From: Hexactinellida sp. DTS-2022
Lineage: Eukaryota > Porifera > Hexactinellida
Direction: 5' to 3'
Length of the DNA: 64,000 bases
Assembly: GCA_028753945.1 (NCBI GenBank)
Contig: JAPNXP010000008.1
Coordinates: 3,534,001-3,598,000 of the forward strand
Within the stretch, counting starts at the first letter, position 1. Each line of letters starts with the position of its first letter. The notes under the pieces are model-generated. The model was not told the DNA's origin. It did not search any database and saw nothing but the letters and a program-made list of their open reading frames with translations. The translations under genes and the position numbers were made by a program. This document shows, piece by piece, positions 11,364 to 25,601 of the stretch.

Positions 11364-12395
11364 TTAAGGTAGAAACGGTCTCTTGATACTTGGCTGGCGA
11401 GTATTCCTATTGAAACAGCTGATATTTAGTCTGTAATTACTGCTGCCACGAGAACCAGCAGATAAATAGTACACTGTATATATTAGGTAGACAAGAGCAA
11501 GAACAGTAAGTGGGATAGCCGAACAATTAACTAACAAAGTTATTATCCGCATTAGCCATTCTCTAACTATTGGAGACATCTGAAAATGGTACATCAATAT
11601 TTCCCTTTCAATCCCAACAGGTACTTGCTCGTTATACATCAAGTACAGCCGTATCGGCTTAACGAGTATTGAGAATACCAGCGAGAAGCTACAGACAATG
11701 AATATATTCTTCATCCACCTATACTGTCTCCGCATTCTCTTAATCGCCAACACGCGGCCTTCAGCACCGATCTCCAAAGCGAGGTCCTGCTGCTTCCAGC
11801 CGATTACCCGGTCTAGCAGTCTCCCTTTAACTATTAATATAACAAACTCTCTGATGAATAGGATGTAGATCACAAGTGAAGATACGAATATTAGGTAGAA
11901 ATTAACTGCTGAGAGAGCTATGCTGAGTGCTAGCTTGCATAAGAATAGGACTGTTGAGCGTTTGTCTTGTCTCGGGTCAGGTGTACACCTGTAGGCTCGT
12001 ATTAGGTAAGCTGTGAGAATATTCAAGAGAGAGAAAACCAAGAATATGGAAGAAATACAAATATAGTATGAAAAACAAACATATTCTATGGGTAGAGTGA
12101 ATATGCAGTTAATAGCCCAGGAAATCGGAGCAACAATTTCAAATATGCAGATGAGCATCATAACTAAGTTCTTGACAAATTTAAATTTCATATCGCTTAT
12201 AACTGCTTCTGTTTCAAAGGTTATAACATCGTTCATTGCTCTCCTGTACCTCCTCCGAATGCATACCAGCTCGTGCCAGAGGTACACTACCCAGAACACT
12301 GAGACTAGAACACTTAATCCTACCACCAAAACAAAATACATATTTATTACGTAATCTAATGAGTTAACGTATATGGAAATATTGTTGAAATCCAT
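11364..12395 (-). CDS. Orphan multi-pass (about 7 TM) membrane protein
   Basis: Single exon, 343 residues, family not recognised. Hydrophobic segments at about 17-40, 73-96, 106-132, 146-168, 170-190, 230-253 and 286-312 would give seven helices. A basic, charged loop lies at 191-229 (KGRLLDRVIGW, KRMRRQYRWMK) and the 30-residue tail is basic. A possible N-glycosylation site (NIS) lies before the first helix, so the N-terminus may face outside. That topology fits a divergent GPCR or gustatory-type receptor, but no DRY or NPxxY signature is present, so receptor function is unproven. It is transcribed the same way as the LRR-EGF receptor gene downstream of it. Confidence 0.75.
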   Translation of the reverse strand: MDFNNISIYVNSLDYVINMYFVLVVGLSVLVSVFWVVYLWHELVCIRRRYRRAMNDVITFETEAVISDMKFKFVKNLVMMLICIFEIVAPISWAINCIFTLPIEYVCFSYYICISSIFLVFSLLNILTAYLIRAYRCTPDPRQDKRSTVLFLCKLALSIALSAVNFYLIFVSSLVIYILFIREFVILIVKGRLLDRVIGWKQQDLALEIGAEGRVLAIKRMRRQYRWMKNIFIVCSFSLVFSILVKPIRLYLMYNEQVPVGIEREILMYHFQMSPIVREWLMRIITLLVNCSAIPLTVLALVYLIYTVYYLSAGSRGSSNYRLNISCFNRNTRQPSIKRPFLP

Positions 12396-12861
12396 CTTAC
12401 AACAGTTTTATACTTTTTGTAACAAATTTTACTCGTATTTATATTCAACAATTATTATAAACGACTCAATTATTTCATATTGAAAGATTTTGTGAAAATT
12501 ATTACATAGTTGAGTGTCATCATTTACAGAATTTTAGACAATAATATTACCCTTTTGACTTTTTTTATTAGGGATCTAATATGATAGTATATTTATTTAA
12601 TATATTATACATTAATTGTTACAAATCCATTATACATCATAGTTCATAACTAATATTTTATTCTAATAAATTAATACAAATGATTAGGATTTTTGAAATA
12701 TTTTCCAAAATACTGCAACATTTACACTATTTAAAGGTACTAGTTTTAATAAACGGGGATGTTTCCAATTGGCTCATTGTATTTACAAACTGCAAAAGAG
12801 AATTAATATCTCATTTCCCACGTTGTTCGAGACATGAGAGCTGTACTTAATTGCTATATTT
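12396..12861. other. AT-rich spacer
   Basis: Very AT-rich. I see no gene, repeat or structured element before the transposon block that follows. Confidence 0.6.
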
Positions 12862-14584
12862 AATGAGCAGAAAATATCTTGTAATATTTAATCTAATTGA
12901 GAAATATCATTTATTTATTGACAATTACAGTGGAACCTCAGAATTACGACCACCCATACCCATGGGACCAAAAAATATGGCCGTAATTTCGGGATGGTCG
13001 TATTTCTGAAACTTATCAAAATTTCTAGCCTATTAATTATGAAATATTTAATATTATTAATTTAAATATTTCATAAAGGAATCCACTTGAATAGCCTTCT
13101 GATTTATCTTGTCTACAAGAGAAGCGATTACATTATATTCCTCTGTCATAGATTGCTCTGTTAATTAAGAATATTGGATATTTTGGACTCCAGGTTGTTT
13201 TTGCTTCGAGCAATTGTTTCTGCGGAATTGTTATCGTTAATGTGACTAAGCACACGCCGGAGAAGCAGTTTCCGATAGTGTAGCTTCAGGTTCTGGATAA
13301 TACCCTGATCAAGTGGCTGTAGAACGGACGTAGTATTTTCGGGTAAAAATACCAATTTAATGTTGGTTGGGAAATCTACTGGAGGATGGCAGGGAGCATT
13401 GTCAAAGAATAATAAGATATGCCGATCCTGTTACGCATTCTTGTGTCAAATACGTTTAGCCACTCGTGATATAACTGACTAGTCATCCAAGCTTTCTTGT
13501 TAGCACGATAGGTCACAGGTAAATGGTATGTTGGAATATTCTTGAAGCATCTTGGATTTAAAGAGTGGTCAATAATAAATGGTCGCTCAAATTCTCATAA
13601 TGCATTTACACATAGCAAACAAGTTACTCGATCTTTTGAGCGTTTCCCACCAGTACGGTCATTTGCTCGAGCATGCATAGTTTTGTCTGGAAGAGCACGA
13701 TAAAATATGGAAAATATCACGTGGTTGGTAACCACACCATATAGAAGGTAATTTTAATTTCCCATTAATTACAGTGTTCTCATCAACTGATCCTCGTTCT
13801 CCACTCATTTTCCCACACGCCAAGTTATGACGCTGATTAAACCGACAAAGCCATCCATTAGATGCCTTAAATTCATTTATACCTAGAGATGTTGCAAATT
13901 CTAATGCTTTTTCTTGAATCATTGGTCCAGAGATCGGTATATTCATTGAACGAGCGCATTGAAACCAATCCCACATTGCAGTATCTATAATATTACATTC
14001 GTTTGAATAGCAATGCCTCTTTCTGTCCCCTTGCATATTTTCCTCAAAAGCAGCCAATTATTTAGCTTTGCGCTTTAGTATTGATACTACCTGGGTTTTA
14101 CCAATTTTATATTTTTCTGCCAAATGACGCTGAGAGTTCTTAATTAGTTCAATTTTCTTCTGAAGATTGTGTTCATTTCGTTTAGATAGAATTGAACATT
14201 GAACCTTTCACCCGTGACATGCCAACAAGTAATCTTCTTCTTGAACAAAGGCTACAAAGCAATGGGTTTTATTATGAAAGACCGATACTGTATAGTTATA
14301 GGCGGGCTGTGTTGTTTATTTTCAGAACCTATTTATGCTTCATTAACTTCAATCAAAAGATGACTAATAGCAACTGTGTCCAATCATAACAGTCTTTCAC
14401 AAGTCAACATTTCTGCTTTGTATACTGTAAATACTGCTCTTAGATTTGTGTTCAGTTACGATTGGATTCAAGAGTCAAGTTACATTATATTTATATTAAA
14501 ATATCTCAATTCCCAAATTATACAGAGGTGTGGAGTAATTTCTTAGAATTAGATTAAATATTACAAGATATATTTCTGCTCATT
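12862..14584 (-). mobile_element. Tigger/pogo DNA transposon fossil bounded by 37-bp inverted repeats
   Basis: Minus-strand frames carry the N-terminal pogo helix-turn-helix (LAEKYKIGKTQVVSILK, about 14080-14165), the CENP-B-type second DNA-binding domain (WDWFQCARSMNIPISGPMI with GWLCRFNQRH, 13800-13990), DDE-region words (PDKTMHARANDRTGGKRSK near 13640-13700) and the closing LPENTTSVLQPLDQGII (13290-13350). The frames are interrupted by stops and frame changes, so the transposase is dead. The left end CAGTGGAACCTCAG sits at 12928 after TA. I find no matching right end. Outside it lie inverted 37-base arms at 12862-12898 and 14548-14584, nearly identical to each other, perhaps the ends of a host element. 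Confidence 0.85.
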
Positions 14585-15073
14585 AAATTAAGCTAATTAC
14601 TAATTAGTAATTAGATAGTATTTAATTTATTTACAGTTGACTTAATAAATACCCATGATAAATAAATAAGATTGGAAACGCATTTGGACTAGTCGAAACG
14701 CGTTTGGACTGCAACAGATTTAATAAGATTCCTTTATGTAGACGCCTTATAAATAGCCTGTATAAACCAAGCTAAAATTTGTAGACCAAATGCCCCATGG
14801 GTAATGCTATTCAAGTCGAGCAAACCTAGTTTAGAAATTTTAGAAAAGTCTAACAATAAGTTATTTCTTTGCAGAATGGGAATACATGTCTTGATTCTTG
14901 AAATACTACAGATTGATTCAATTATTTATATCTTCCCTGTGCCTTAATCAGAGCACTAAAGTAGAGGTGAGCGTCGTGTTCAATTTTTCTTTAAGAACAC
15001 GACACGAACACGAAACACGAAATACAAATTGGAAAAATTAAATTAATTAAATAATGAATTAAGATCATAACAT
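14585..15073. other. AT-rich spacer
   Basis: No gene seen. A near-duplicate phrase CGCATTTGGACT / CGCGTTTGGACT (about 14678-14710) and a short CACGAACACGAAACACGAAA run near 15000 are the only structures. Confidence 0.45.
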
Positions 15074-16155
15074 CAGGGTTGGGTATGGAAATTCCCATGG
15101 GAATGGGATGGGAATGGGATGGGAATGGGAATCAGATTTTCCCCTGTGGGGATCCCCATAGGAATCCTGTGGGAATTCCCATGGGATATTCGAATATGGT
15201 TTCATTAGGTCATCCTTAATTAATATAGGCTTTACTATTGATACAAAATGCTTTAGTAATTAAATTGGTTTTTATGTACTATATACTAGCCGAAAAACCG
15301 CCCTCCGGGCGGCATTTTTCTGCTAGTTTACTACGTCTTTCTATGCTTTGTCTTTGGTGGTAAGTTTCATTTTCACGTTTTAATCGCTTTCTCGCTGTAT
15401 TGGACGTTTGTTTACAATCATTACCAACACGCGAATGTTTTTTAAGTGGCATACGTATAGTTGAATAACAGGTTTGGATTTAATATGTCAATTATGACTG
15501 AGGTTGGCAAAAATTTGTCAACCCGATCTATATATAGCAATAGGTATGACTATTAAATTGTCCAACAACATAAATGTAAGGTTGAATTTTATTGGTCTAC
15601 GTATGTATATGTATATTCAATTGTTGTTCATAATATGGGAAATCATATAGGGATACAATGTTCAGCTATACAAACGGAACACAAATAACTGATTGGATGA
15701 ATTAATTTACTCTCGCCCAAATAAATTACAGTCTCAGTTAGGCATTCTATACTGCACACTTAACAATTGATAGAGACATAAAAATCCTTTTATACTAATT
15801 GAATGCTAGATGCTAATCCATACTGGGACAACCCTCGAATTTAATTGGTTAAAGGTTTTGTCACCTTGGGGATGGGAAGATATGAATATTTTTCTTAAAA
15901 ATTCCTTATCTGGAGTGGTGAGATAATTCCTAGATCATATGCAAAATTTGGTACAGATCTGTTCAGGCATCTCAGAGGAGATGTGAGGACAGGCAGACAG
16001 ACAGACAGACATTGTATTTTATATATATAGATTATACTCCCCTATGGGATTCCTTATGGGGATTCCCATGAGAATTCCCACAGGATTCCTATGGGGATTC
16101 CCATGGCGATTCCTATGGGAATGGGAACGGAAATTCCATTCCCACGGCAACCGTG
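15074..16155. mobile_element. hAT-type element with GGGAATCCC-rich inverted ends, 8-bp target duplication
   Basis: Starts CAGGGTTGGGTATGG and ends GGCAACCGTG. Both sides carry the same 8-base flank CATAACAT (15066-15073 and 16156-16163). The inner sides of the ends are imperfect inverted repeats made of GGGAATGGG / CCCATTCCC words. CAGGG ends with 8-bp duplications are typical of hAT transposons. No transposase frame is seen. A second element (15284-16033) splits it. Confidence 0.75.
15284..16033 (+). mobile_element. Non-LTR-type (RTE/SINE-like) insertion inside the hAT element
   Basis: Begins CTAGCCGAAAAACCGCCCTC and ends with CAGACAGACAGACA followed by TTTTATATATATAGAT. Ends of this kind (CAGACAGACAGA then T-rich TATATATAGAT) close many short non-LTR or SINE-like copies in animal genomes. 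No reverse transcriptase is left. Its position between the two halves of the GGGAATCCC element shows it arrived later. Class is inferred from the ends only. Confidence 0.45.
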
Positions 16156-16196
16156 CATAACATACGAATATTATACAAAAACTTGTTCACCACAAG

Positions 16197-16995
16197 CAGG
16201 GGGTTATCTAGGTGTTAAGGTGCTGGCCAGGCATCAGTTGTGGTCAAAAAGTGCGTGGTTTTCGATTCGATTTAGGTGCTGGGTTGGCACTTAATTAGGT
16301 GCAGGCGTGACCTACGTTATAATAAGGCCTGTTCACTAGTGTTAAATTTCCGACCATGGATGTCGTTTAAGTCCATTGATTCTTTTTAGAATAAATGTTA
16401 TAGTCAGAGATAATTGACCAAGTAGTAATCCAGAAGAAGTAAAATATTATTGGGCTTAATACCAAGCACATTTGAAGTAAATTAATCTTGCAATAGTACA
16501 AAATATTAAAGAAAACATGAAAGTGAATAGAAGTTTTTAGCAAATAATCATTTGAAGAACAATAACAACTAATTGGGTTTAACTTTCTTTATTTTTCGAG
16601 AATTTTCGACATGAACCGACTGCAAAGGTTGCAAGGCATTCATATTTTTTGTTCTGGATTACTACTTGGTTAATTATCTCTGACTATAACATTTATTGTA
16701 AAAGAATCAATGGACTTAAACGAGATCCATGGTCCAAAATTTAACACTAGTGAACAGGCCTTATTATAACGTAGGTCACGGTGCAGGATGTATGGCCAGA
16801 TTTCTGGTCCAGAAATGCTTGGATAAACAACTGTTTGTGCACCGTAGCATTTACCTCCTTAAAATAAAGCCGCATCATTTAGACTGATATGAATTATGGC
16901 TAATACCTTTAGGCTGCCGGAAAGTTTATACTTCCATAATAAGTCGTGAATTTTCGAATTGTCCAGAATAATCTACTAAGTATCGCAGTTGTTAG
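16197..16995 (+). mobile_element. hAT-type MITE of the CAGGGGTTTATCTAG family, copy 1, split by another MITE
   Basis: The left end CAGGGGGTTATCTAGGTG matches the copies at 28626-28887 and 33427-33727. Homology continues to about 16305, is broken by a 474-bp element, and resumes to about 16960 (GCCGCATCATTTAGACTGAT, ATTATGGCTAATACC). The right end is lost, so the boundary given is approximate. Confidence 0.65.
16306..16779. mobile_element. Long-TIR MITE, 474 bp, nested, with 8-bp target duplication
   Basis: About 128 bases at each end are inverted copies of each other, starting GTGACCTACGTTATAATAAG, with few differences (16307 to about 16436 against about 16652-16779). The flanks GGTGCAGG at 16298-16305 and 16780-16787 are identical and duplicate a word of the older element it entered. 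The 8-bp duplication suggests a hAT-like transposase. Confidence 0.8.
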
Positions 16996-17390
16996 GTATT
17001 TGAAATTGGGCAAATAGCACTCTATCGCATCTGGCTTCCAGGGGCGAAGCCTCTGGACCCCACTGGGCGCTTACAACGCCCTCCAGACCCCCAGCTGGTT
17101 ATTTGTGTTTTTATAAAATGACAACCCCCCCTTTAAAATGATCCTCGATCCGCGCCTGTATAAAACAACAACAACTCAGTCATAATACTGACGGTGCATC
17201 TCTAACTCATTTTCATAGTAAATACGTATTATAAATCTTTTGTCTTTAGAAATTGTCTGGAACTTTGATATAAATAGAGTGGTCCTAAGATTTTTGAAAT
17301 CTTAGGCCCTCCTATGAAATTGTACATTTAATTAATTAACCTTTATTGATTTGCTTCAAATTACTTAGATTTATTGTATGATTATTTAAT
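16996..17390. other. Spacer with a GC-rich repeat fragment
   Basis: At about 17035-17105 a GC-rich stretch (CCAGGGGCGAAGCCTCTGG, CGCCCTCCAGACCCCCAGC) stands out from the AT-rich surroundings and looks like the edge of a mobile element or decayed coding repeat. No frame or partner copy is seen in the window. The rest is AT-rich. Confidence 0.4.
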
Positions 17391-18251
17391 TTATTCAAAT
17401 CGTGTCCCCACTTGCACATCACACAGAGGACACCTATACCCGCTGTCTGCCATCAGATTTGCCCTAATGCAGTAGTAGCAGAATCTGTGGTCACAGGCAG
17501 ATCTCTGCGGGAGCGTGGGCTTAAAGCCACAGGCCGGACACACCCTTGGATCTTTGAACCTATCTTGTGGCCTGCTGGTTAGCTTCTTAGTGATAGATAG
17601 CTTGGATAGGAATGCGGGAGTTAGAAGTGGGAGTGTGATAACGATTAGTTCTGAGAAGGTATTCCATAGCAGCTCCCGATTGAAAGTATCGTATATGATC
17701 TGTTGGGAAGACGCTGGCCGTTGGATAAAACTAAATCTGTAGCCCAGGAGAGAATCTCTGAGAGAAGGAATTCTCCCTCTCAGTAAGAACAGGACAAAGT
17801 TCGTTAGCTTAGCAGCGTAGAAAGCGGCCGCTATTACTCTCTGCACATTGTATACGGCTCTGTTGGACAGACTCAGTACTGCCCCGACAAAGCTGACGAT
17901 ATTATGTTCCCTCTCCTCTGCCCACCCCAGCCCTGTGACCAGCAGCGTGTACAGCCATTTGCTACGGTGCGATAGCGGCAGCGAGTCTCTACCGCACATA
18001 ACAAGGTTTAGGTATTGCTGGCCGAACGTGCTTCCATTGGTAGGAGAGAGGAGAGAGTTCCTTAGCAACAGGAACTGTAGAATGGCATGTAGCTCTGGCA
18101 TTATTTTAGAATGCAAGCCTGGATAGAAACTTCTGAAAACCGCAGCGACTTGTCCTTTGAAGAGCATCAGCAGTTGTGAGTCGAGTGAGTACGAGTCGAG
18201 TTGGTTCACCCTGAGGACAGGGGGCAGTTTGTTCTCAGGCTGTGATCCCAT
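17391..18251 (-). CDS. PEX2: Peroxin-2, RING E3 ligase of the peroxisomal import machinery
   Basis: Single exon, 286 residues (human PEX2 305). The N-terminal two thirds match PEX2 (RVNQLDSYSLDSQLL, the Pex2/12-type membrane domain, FIQRP). The C-terminus is a RING finger at 238-277: CPACG, C-D-H, FCYYC, CPLC, with all zinc ligands present. Known role: with PEX10 and PEX12 it forms the peroxisomal membrane ubiquitin ligase that recycles PEX5. The start codon is divergent from UNG, with 288 bases between the two ATGs, so they probably share a promoter region. Confidence 0.95.
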   Translation of the reverse strand: MGSQPENKLPPVLRVNQLDSYSLDSQLLMLFKGQVAAVFRSFYPGLHSKIMPELHAILQFLLLRNSLLSPTNGSTFGQQYLNLVMCGRDSLPLSHRSKWLYTLLVTGLGWAEEREHNIVSFVGAVLSLSNRAVYNVQRVIAAAFYAAKLTNFVLFLLRGRIPSLRDSLLGYRFSFIQRPASSQQIIYDTFNRELLWNTFSELIVITLPLLTPAFLSKLSITKKLTSRPQDRFKDPRVCPACGFKPTLPQRSACDHRFCYYCIRANLMADSGYRCPLCDVQVGTRFE

Positions 18252-18539
18252 GTGTGTGTGAGCTATTCTTGTTACTTCTGGAGCGGAGAAATTACGTTTA
18301 GTAAAAATAAATCTAAATTGAAAGAGCCATGGTAAGACGTTTTACTTAGTTCATTTGTGTTACTCTTTTGGGTAATTAATTACTAGTTAGTAATTATACA
18401 CAAGAATAGAGCAGGGACTATCGTTAGTTTACTTTACTGTAATAACAATATTGTGTTATTCTATATTACAAACATGCTAACTGCAATTGATACATATTCT
18501 ATTCATTATTTGCACTTAGTTTAACCTTATAATCCGAAT

Positions 18540-21500
18540 ATGCCACCTCGTAAAAGAAAGGCAGAAACGAAGACGGCATCTGCTTCGAAAAAATCCAAAT
18601 TAGTTGAAACAAAACTAGAAAAGACTGGAAAAGCTACTATGGAAATGAAGGGCCCAGCTGATCAAAAGATAGGTAAGTATTAATTATATGAGATTATGTG
18701 TTTAGATCAGTAGTTCCCAACCTGGGGTCCACGGTTATACAAGGTTGGGAATCGCTGGTTTAGATATTACTTGAGATATTGGAATACAAACTAGTAACAA
18801 AGAATCCGATAAATTTATTCTCTTGACTTAATTAAGGGACACTGGTAGAAGATCATAAATTTTAAGAGTTCTATTTAAGGAGATAACCTATGTATAAGTT
18901 ATTATCTGGGTTCCCAATCCAATTGAGAAGATTCTCGATTGCCGATTGCTGCACTTTTCATCGATTGGATTGCTTCGATTTTTCCCGATTTTTTTCGTTT
19001 CTTTGTTTTTAAAATCTCTACGTAATCCCAAAATCTAAAATGCTAAATTGCTCGTCAATTAAATCCAATAATATATGTTTGAAGTTTGAAACATTAATGT
19101 TTTTGATATAAATATTGAGGAGCCATCCGAATAATCGATTGACGAAATTTGGATTCACGATTGTCCAAAAATGGCTCGATTGGATTGGATTGGATTGGAT
19201 TGACAACCCTGGTTATTATACAGCTTATGTAATTGTAAAATGTTTACAAATAGCTATAATAATCTCCCTCACTGCACTATTAGGAATATTCCTAATTCGA
19301 TACAGTGGGTGTACAAGATAGTTGTATAATAAATCATATTATTGCTTATTGCTGGTTAATTAAGTATTGTTAATACAGTCAGATCTGCTTATTGTGGACA
19401 ATTTTTCGTCTGCTTAATATGAAGGTCTTTTTATAATGAAAAAGCCCTATGGTCCTATTTAACAACTTAGATAGGGTTTGTATTAAGTTGAGTTCGCTTA
19501 TTATGAAGTCTCTATTATGAACACAATTTTTGGTCACTTGAATGACATTGAATGTTCATATTAAATAAAAGAATTTGACTGTATTTGTATTATGTGATCC
19601 CAAACTATAAAGTGTGTGTTCAAGTGTTTATTCCCGCAGATGCAGAGGACGGGATTGTCCTGAGAGAGCTGATCACCGGAGACGAGTGGAAGGATGCTTT
19701 GAAGAGTGAGCTGGAGAGTGACTATATGCAAGGGATAGAAACTTTCTTAAACTCAGAATATTCAAAGGGAAAACAGATATACCCTCCGAGAGATCAGATA
19801 TTCAACATATTTAATATAATCCCACTCGATCAAGTGAGTCTGTTAAAAATATCATTAGGATTCATTGGGAATACAGTCGACTCATCTTAATAGAGCCACC
19901 GGTTAATAGATTTCTTCGCTTAATGGGGTCATATTTTCACAGGATTTATAGGACGGAATGACAGTTTGACTTCATATATTTTCAGTTAATAGATTTCTCC
20001 GCTTAATCGGGTAAAAGTAACCTGGTCCCGAGGTGACTATTAAGCGGAGTCGACTGTAATTGTTAATTGCAACACGTTCAAAACAAAGTTGTTATAGAAA
20101 ATATATTTGTTTATCTTATATTAATTAATTAATTAATATTATAATATTAATACGTATAATATATAATATAATAAACATTTGATTAATTAATGTGGACAGA
20201 AATAACATACAGTTAATTAATTAACTCTCGGTAGTACACACACCGACCATCTACATTTATTCGTATTACCAGATATCACTGATATTAAAAAGGCTTTAAA
20301 GGAACCGAGGAGTGTATATATTAACCGTTTCGTACTAGCGAGAGTCTACTGTACTACAGATTTTCTTTACATTACTTCTTGTCAGCATTATTTTGTTAAT
20401 TTACTTTAATTATTTTGTAATATTTTAGGTAAAAGTTGTTATTCTGGGCCAGGACCCCTACCACGATGACAAACAAGCTCATGGGTTGTGTTTTTCTGTT
20501 CAGAAGGGGGTGAGTATCCCTCCTTCTCTCAAGACCATCTTCAAGGAGCTGGTTGATGATATTCCTGGGTTTGAGCCTCCAGATCATGGCTGTCTCGACT
20601 CGTGGGCGGAGCAAGGAGTGTTCTTGCTAAATGCCACGCTCTCCGTTCAGTAAGTTATGTTGCAATTCCCAGAAGCAACATATATATACGAATATAGTTG
20701 TATACTACTTTCTAGTTAGTATACGTTATATGAGAAATCCCCAAACACCAGATTTGTGAAAATTCTACCAAAATAACTATACAGTTTTGCTAAATACTTA
20801 AAATTATTGTTAAATTATGGGATTAGTTTCAGTGTAATCATTCACTAATCGAGAATTACCAAATATATTTGGATTTCAGTCTTGCTTAGCAAAATTTGCT
20901 TAACATTGGCAAAAGCAATTTATATTTTGTTTTATTCAATATTTATCCATGAAAAATATTGAATAAAGCAATCGCTTGTATTACATTCAAAATTGAATCT
21001 ACTATGGTAATTATTTATTTTAATTATTATTGAAATCATTTTCAGTTATCGCAGTGCAGGTGTTCCTAAGGTAACTTTATTGCATCAATATCTAACCTAA
21101 TTATTGTCAGAGCAATTACATAACGCCCACATTTGGAGAGCGATTTATGTTCTAGTGAATGACACTCTTTTCACCAATTGCCTCACATGACTCACGTACT
21201 ACATTCCTAAAGTATAATACCATCTCCAAGCTGAAATCGATACCTTGAAAACAATCTACTGAATTAAAATTGAATCAATTTAATTCACGATTGCCTAATT
21301 CCAAATACCAGTCATCGTATCAATTTCACACTGCGGGGTCGTATCTTAAGCCCTCCTACTCCCTATGCTAGCCGGGAGAGCATGCCACTCGATACCGTTA
21401 TGAGCTACGCTCTATTTGGTAATGTTGTGCTTATATTTCCTATGTTAGATCAACATGTTATTTTACTATTACAGGTGAATTTATCTATTAAGCAATTACT

Positions 21501-22236
21501 CTAATTGAGTAGGAATATCCTAGCTTCGAAAATATAAATAAATACAAAAAACTGTTTCACTAATTAGGAAAGTTTAACACGACTTTAGGGTTTTAATAAA
21601 ACCGTTTGTTTGAATGATAATGAATCAAACGAACATCCTATCTCAATTATTTGCATGATTTAAGCATTACACTCTCACATGATGTACTTAATCATAATTG
21701 AGGACAAGTATAGAAACACTGTATGGTCATGTTAATAATATTGCTGTAACATAATAGAGTTAGCTTTATTAGATTAGCAATTGATATTATCAGTAAATAT
21801 AATAAAATTAAATATATTTGTCAAAATATCAAATAATATGCTGAAGTATATTGGCTATTTTTTGCGAATTAATCGAATATAAAGCGACCCTCCAGTAGTT
21901 GGGTTTGTTTACACTTTTTGTTATGTTTAAATGTTTATTTTGTATTCTCTCAGGGCTCACAAGGCAAATTCTCATGCTAAATGTGGCTGGCAGAAATTTA
22001 CTGATGACGTCATAAAGCGTATCAGCGAAAATGGTAATAATGTAGTATTTATACTATGGGGAAAATTTGCAGAGGGCAAGACTAAGTTGATTGATTCCGA
22101 AAAGCATTGCGTTCTTATATCCGGACATCCCTCTCCCCTCTCAGCTAAGTACTTCCTGGGATGCAAGTGTTTCTCAAAGGCAAACGAATATCTGGTGAAA
22201 AGCGGCAGAGGCCCCGTCGATTGGAAACTGGATTAG
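18540..22236 (+). CDS. UNG: Uracil-DNA glycosylase, family 1
   Basis: Exons 18540-18672, 19640-19833, 20429-20649 and 21954-22236 join in frame (phases 1, 0, 2) to 276 residues. Family-1 motifs are complete: water-activating GQDPYH (D118, Y120), uracil-stacking F in [14 protein letters not shown] (N177, uracil recognition) and HPSPLS (H241, with intercalating L245). The C-terminal GPVDWKLD matches human KPIDWKEL. It removes uracil from DNA to start base excision repair. The short first exon is lysine-rich with a PRKRK-type nuclear signal; no mitochondrial presequence is visible, so an alternative first exon may exist. Introns hold several MITEs. Confidence 0.96.
18708..18757. mobile_element. 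50-bp hAT-type micro-MITE
   Basis: CAGTAGTTCCCAACCTGGGG at the left, AGGTTGGGAATCGCTG at the right, and a perfect 8-base duplication GTTTAGAT on both sides (18700-18707, 18758-18765). Located in UNG intron 1. It is almost only terminal repeats. Confidence 0.75.
18906..19211. mobile_element. hAT-type MITE of the CAGGGTTG/GGATTGGATTGG family, 306 bp
   Basis: The ends CTGGGTTCCCAATCC and GGATTGACAACCCTG are inverted, with an identical 8-base flank GTTATTAT at both sides. The inner sequence is rich in ATCGATTGGATTG and shares a core (AAATTGCTCGTCAATTAAA) with the 31569-32022 element in inverted orientation. Located in UNG intron 1. Confidence 0.78.
19376..19581. mobile_element. Pogo-type MITE, CAGTCAGATCTGCTTATT family
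   Basis: TA-flanked, starting CAGTCAGATCTGCTTATTG and ending GAATTTGACTG, with repeated GCTTATTATGAA-type words. A shorter inverted relative lies at about 43500-43651 in the collagen gene. In UNG intron 1. Confidence 0.65.
19874..20056. mobile_element. Pogo-type MITE, CAGTCGACTC family, copy 1
   Basis: TA-flanked CAGTCGACTCATCTTAATAG ... ATTAAGCGGAGTCGACTG, with internal GGTTAATAGATTTCTCCGCT. A deleted relative of 102 bp is at 40240-40341. In UNG intron 2. Confidence 0.72.
20224..20351. mobile_element. Decayed pogo-type MITE
   Basis: The right end CTAGCGAGAGTCTACTG before TA is clear; the left end ACTCTCGGTAGTACAC is eroded and lacks the CAG. In UNG intron 2. Confidence 0.5.
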
Positions 22237-25601
<3,365 letters not shown>

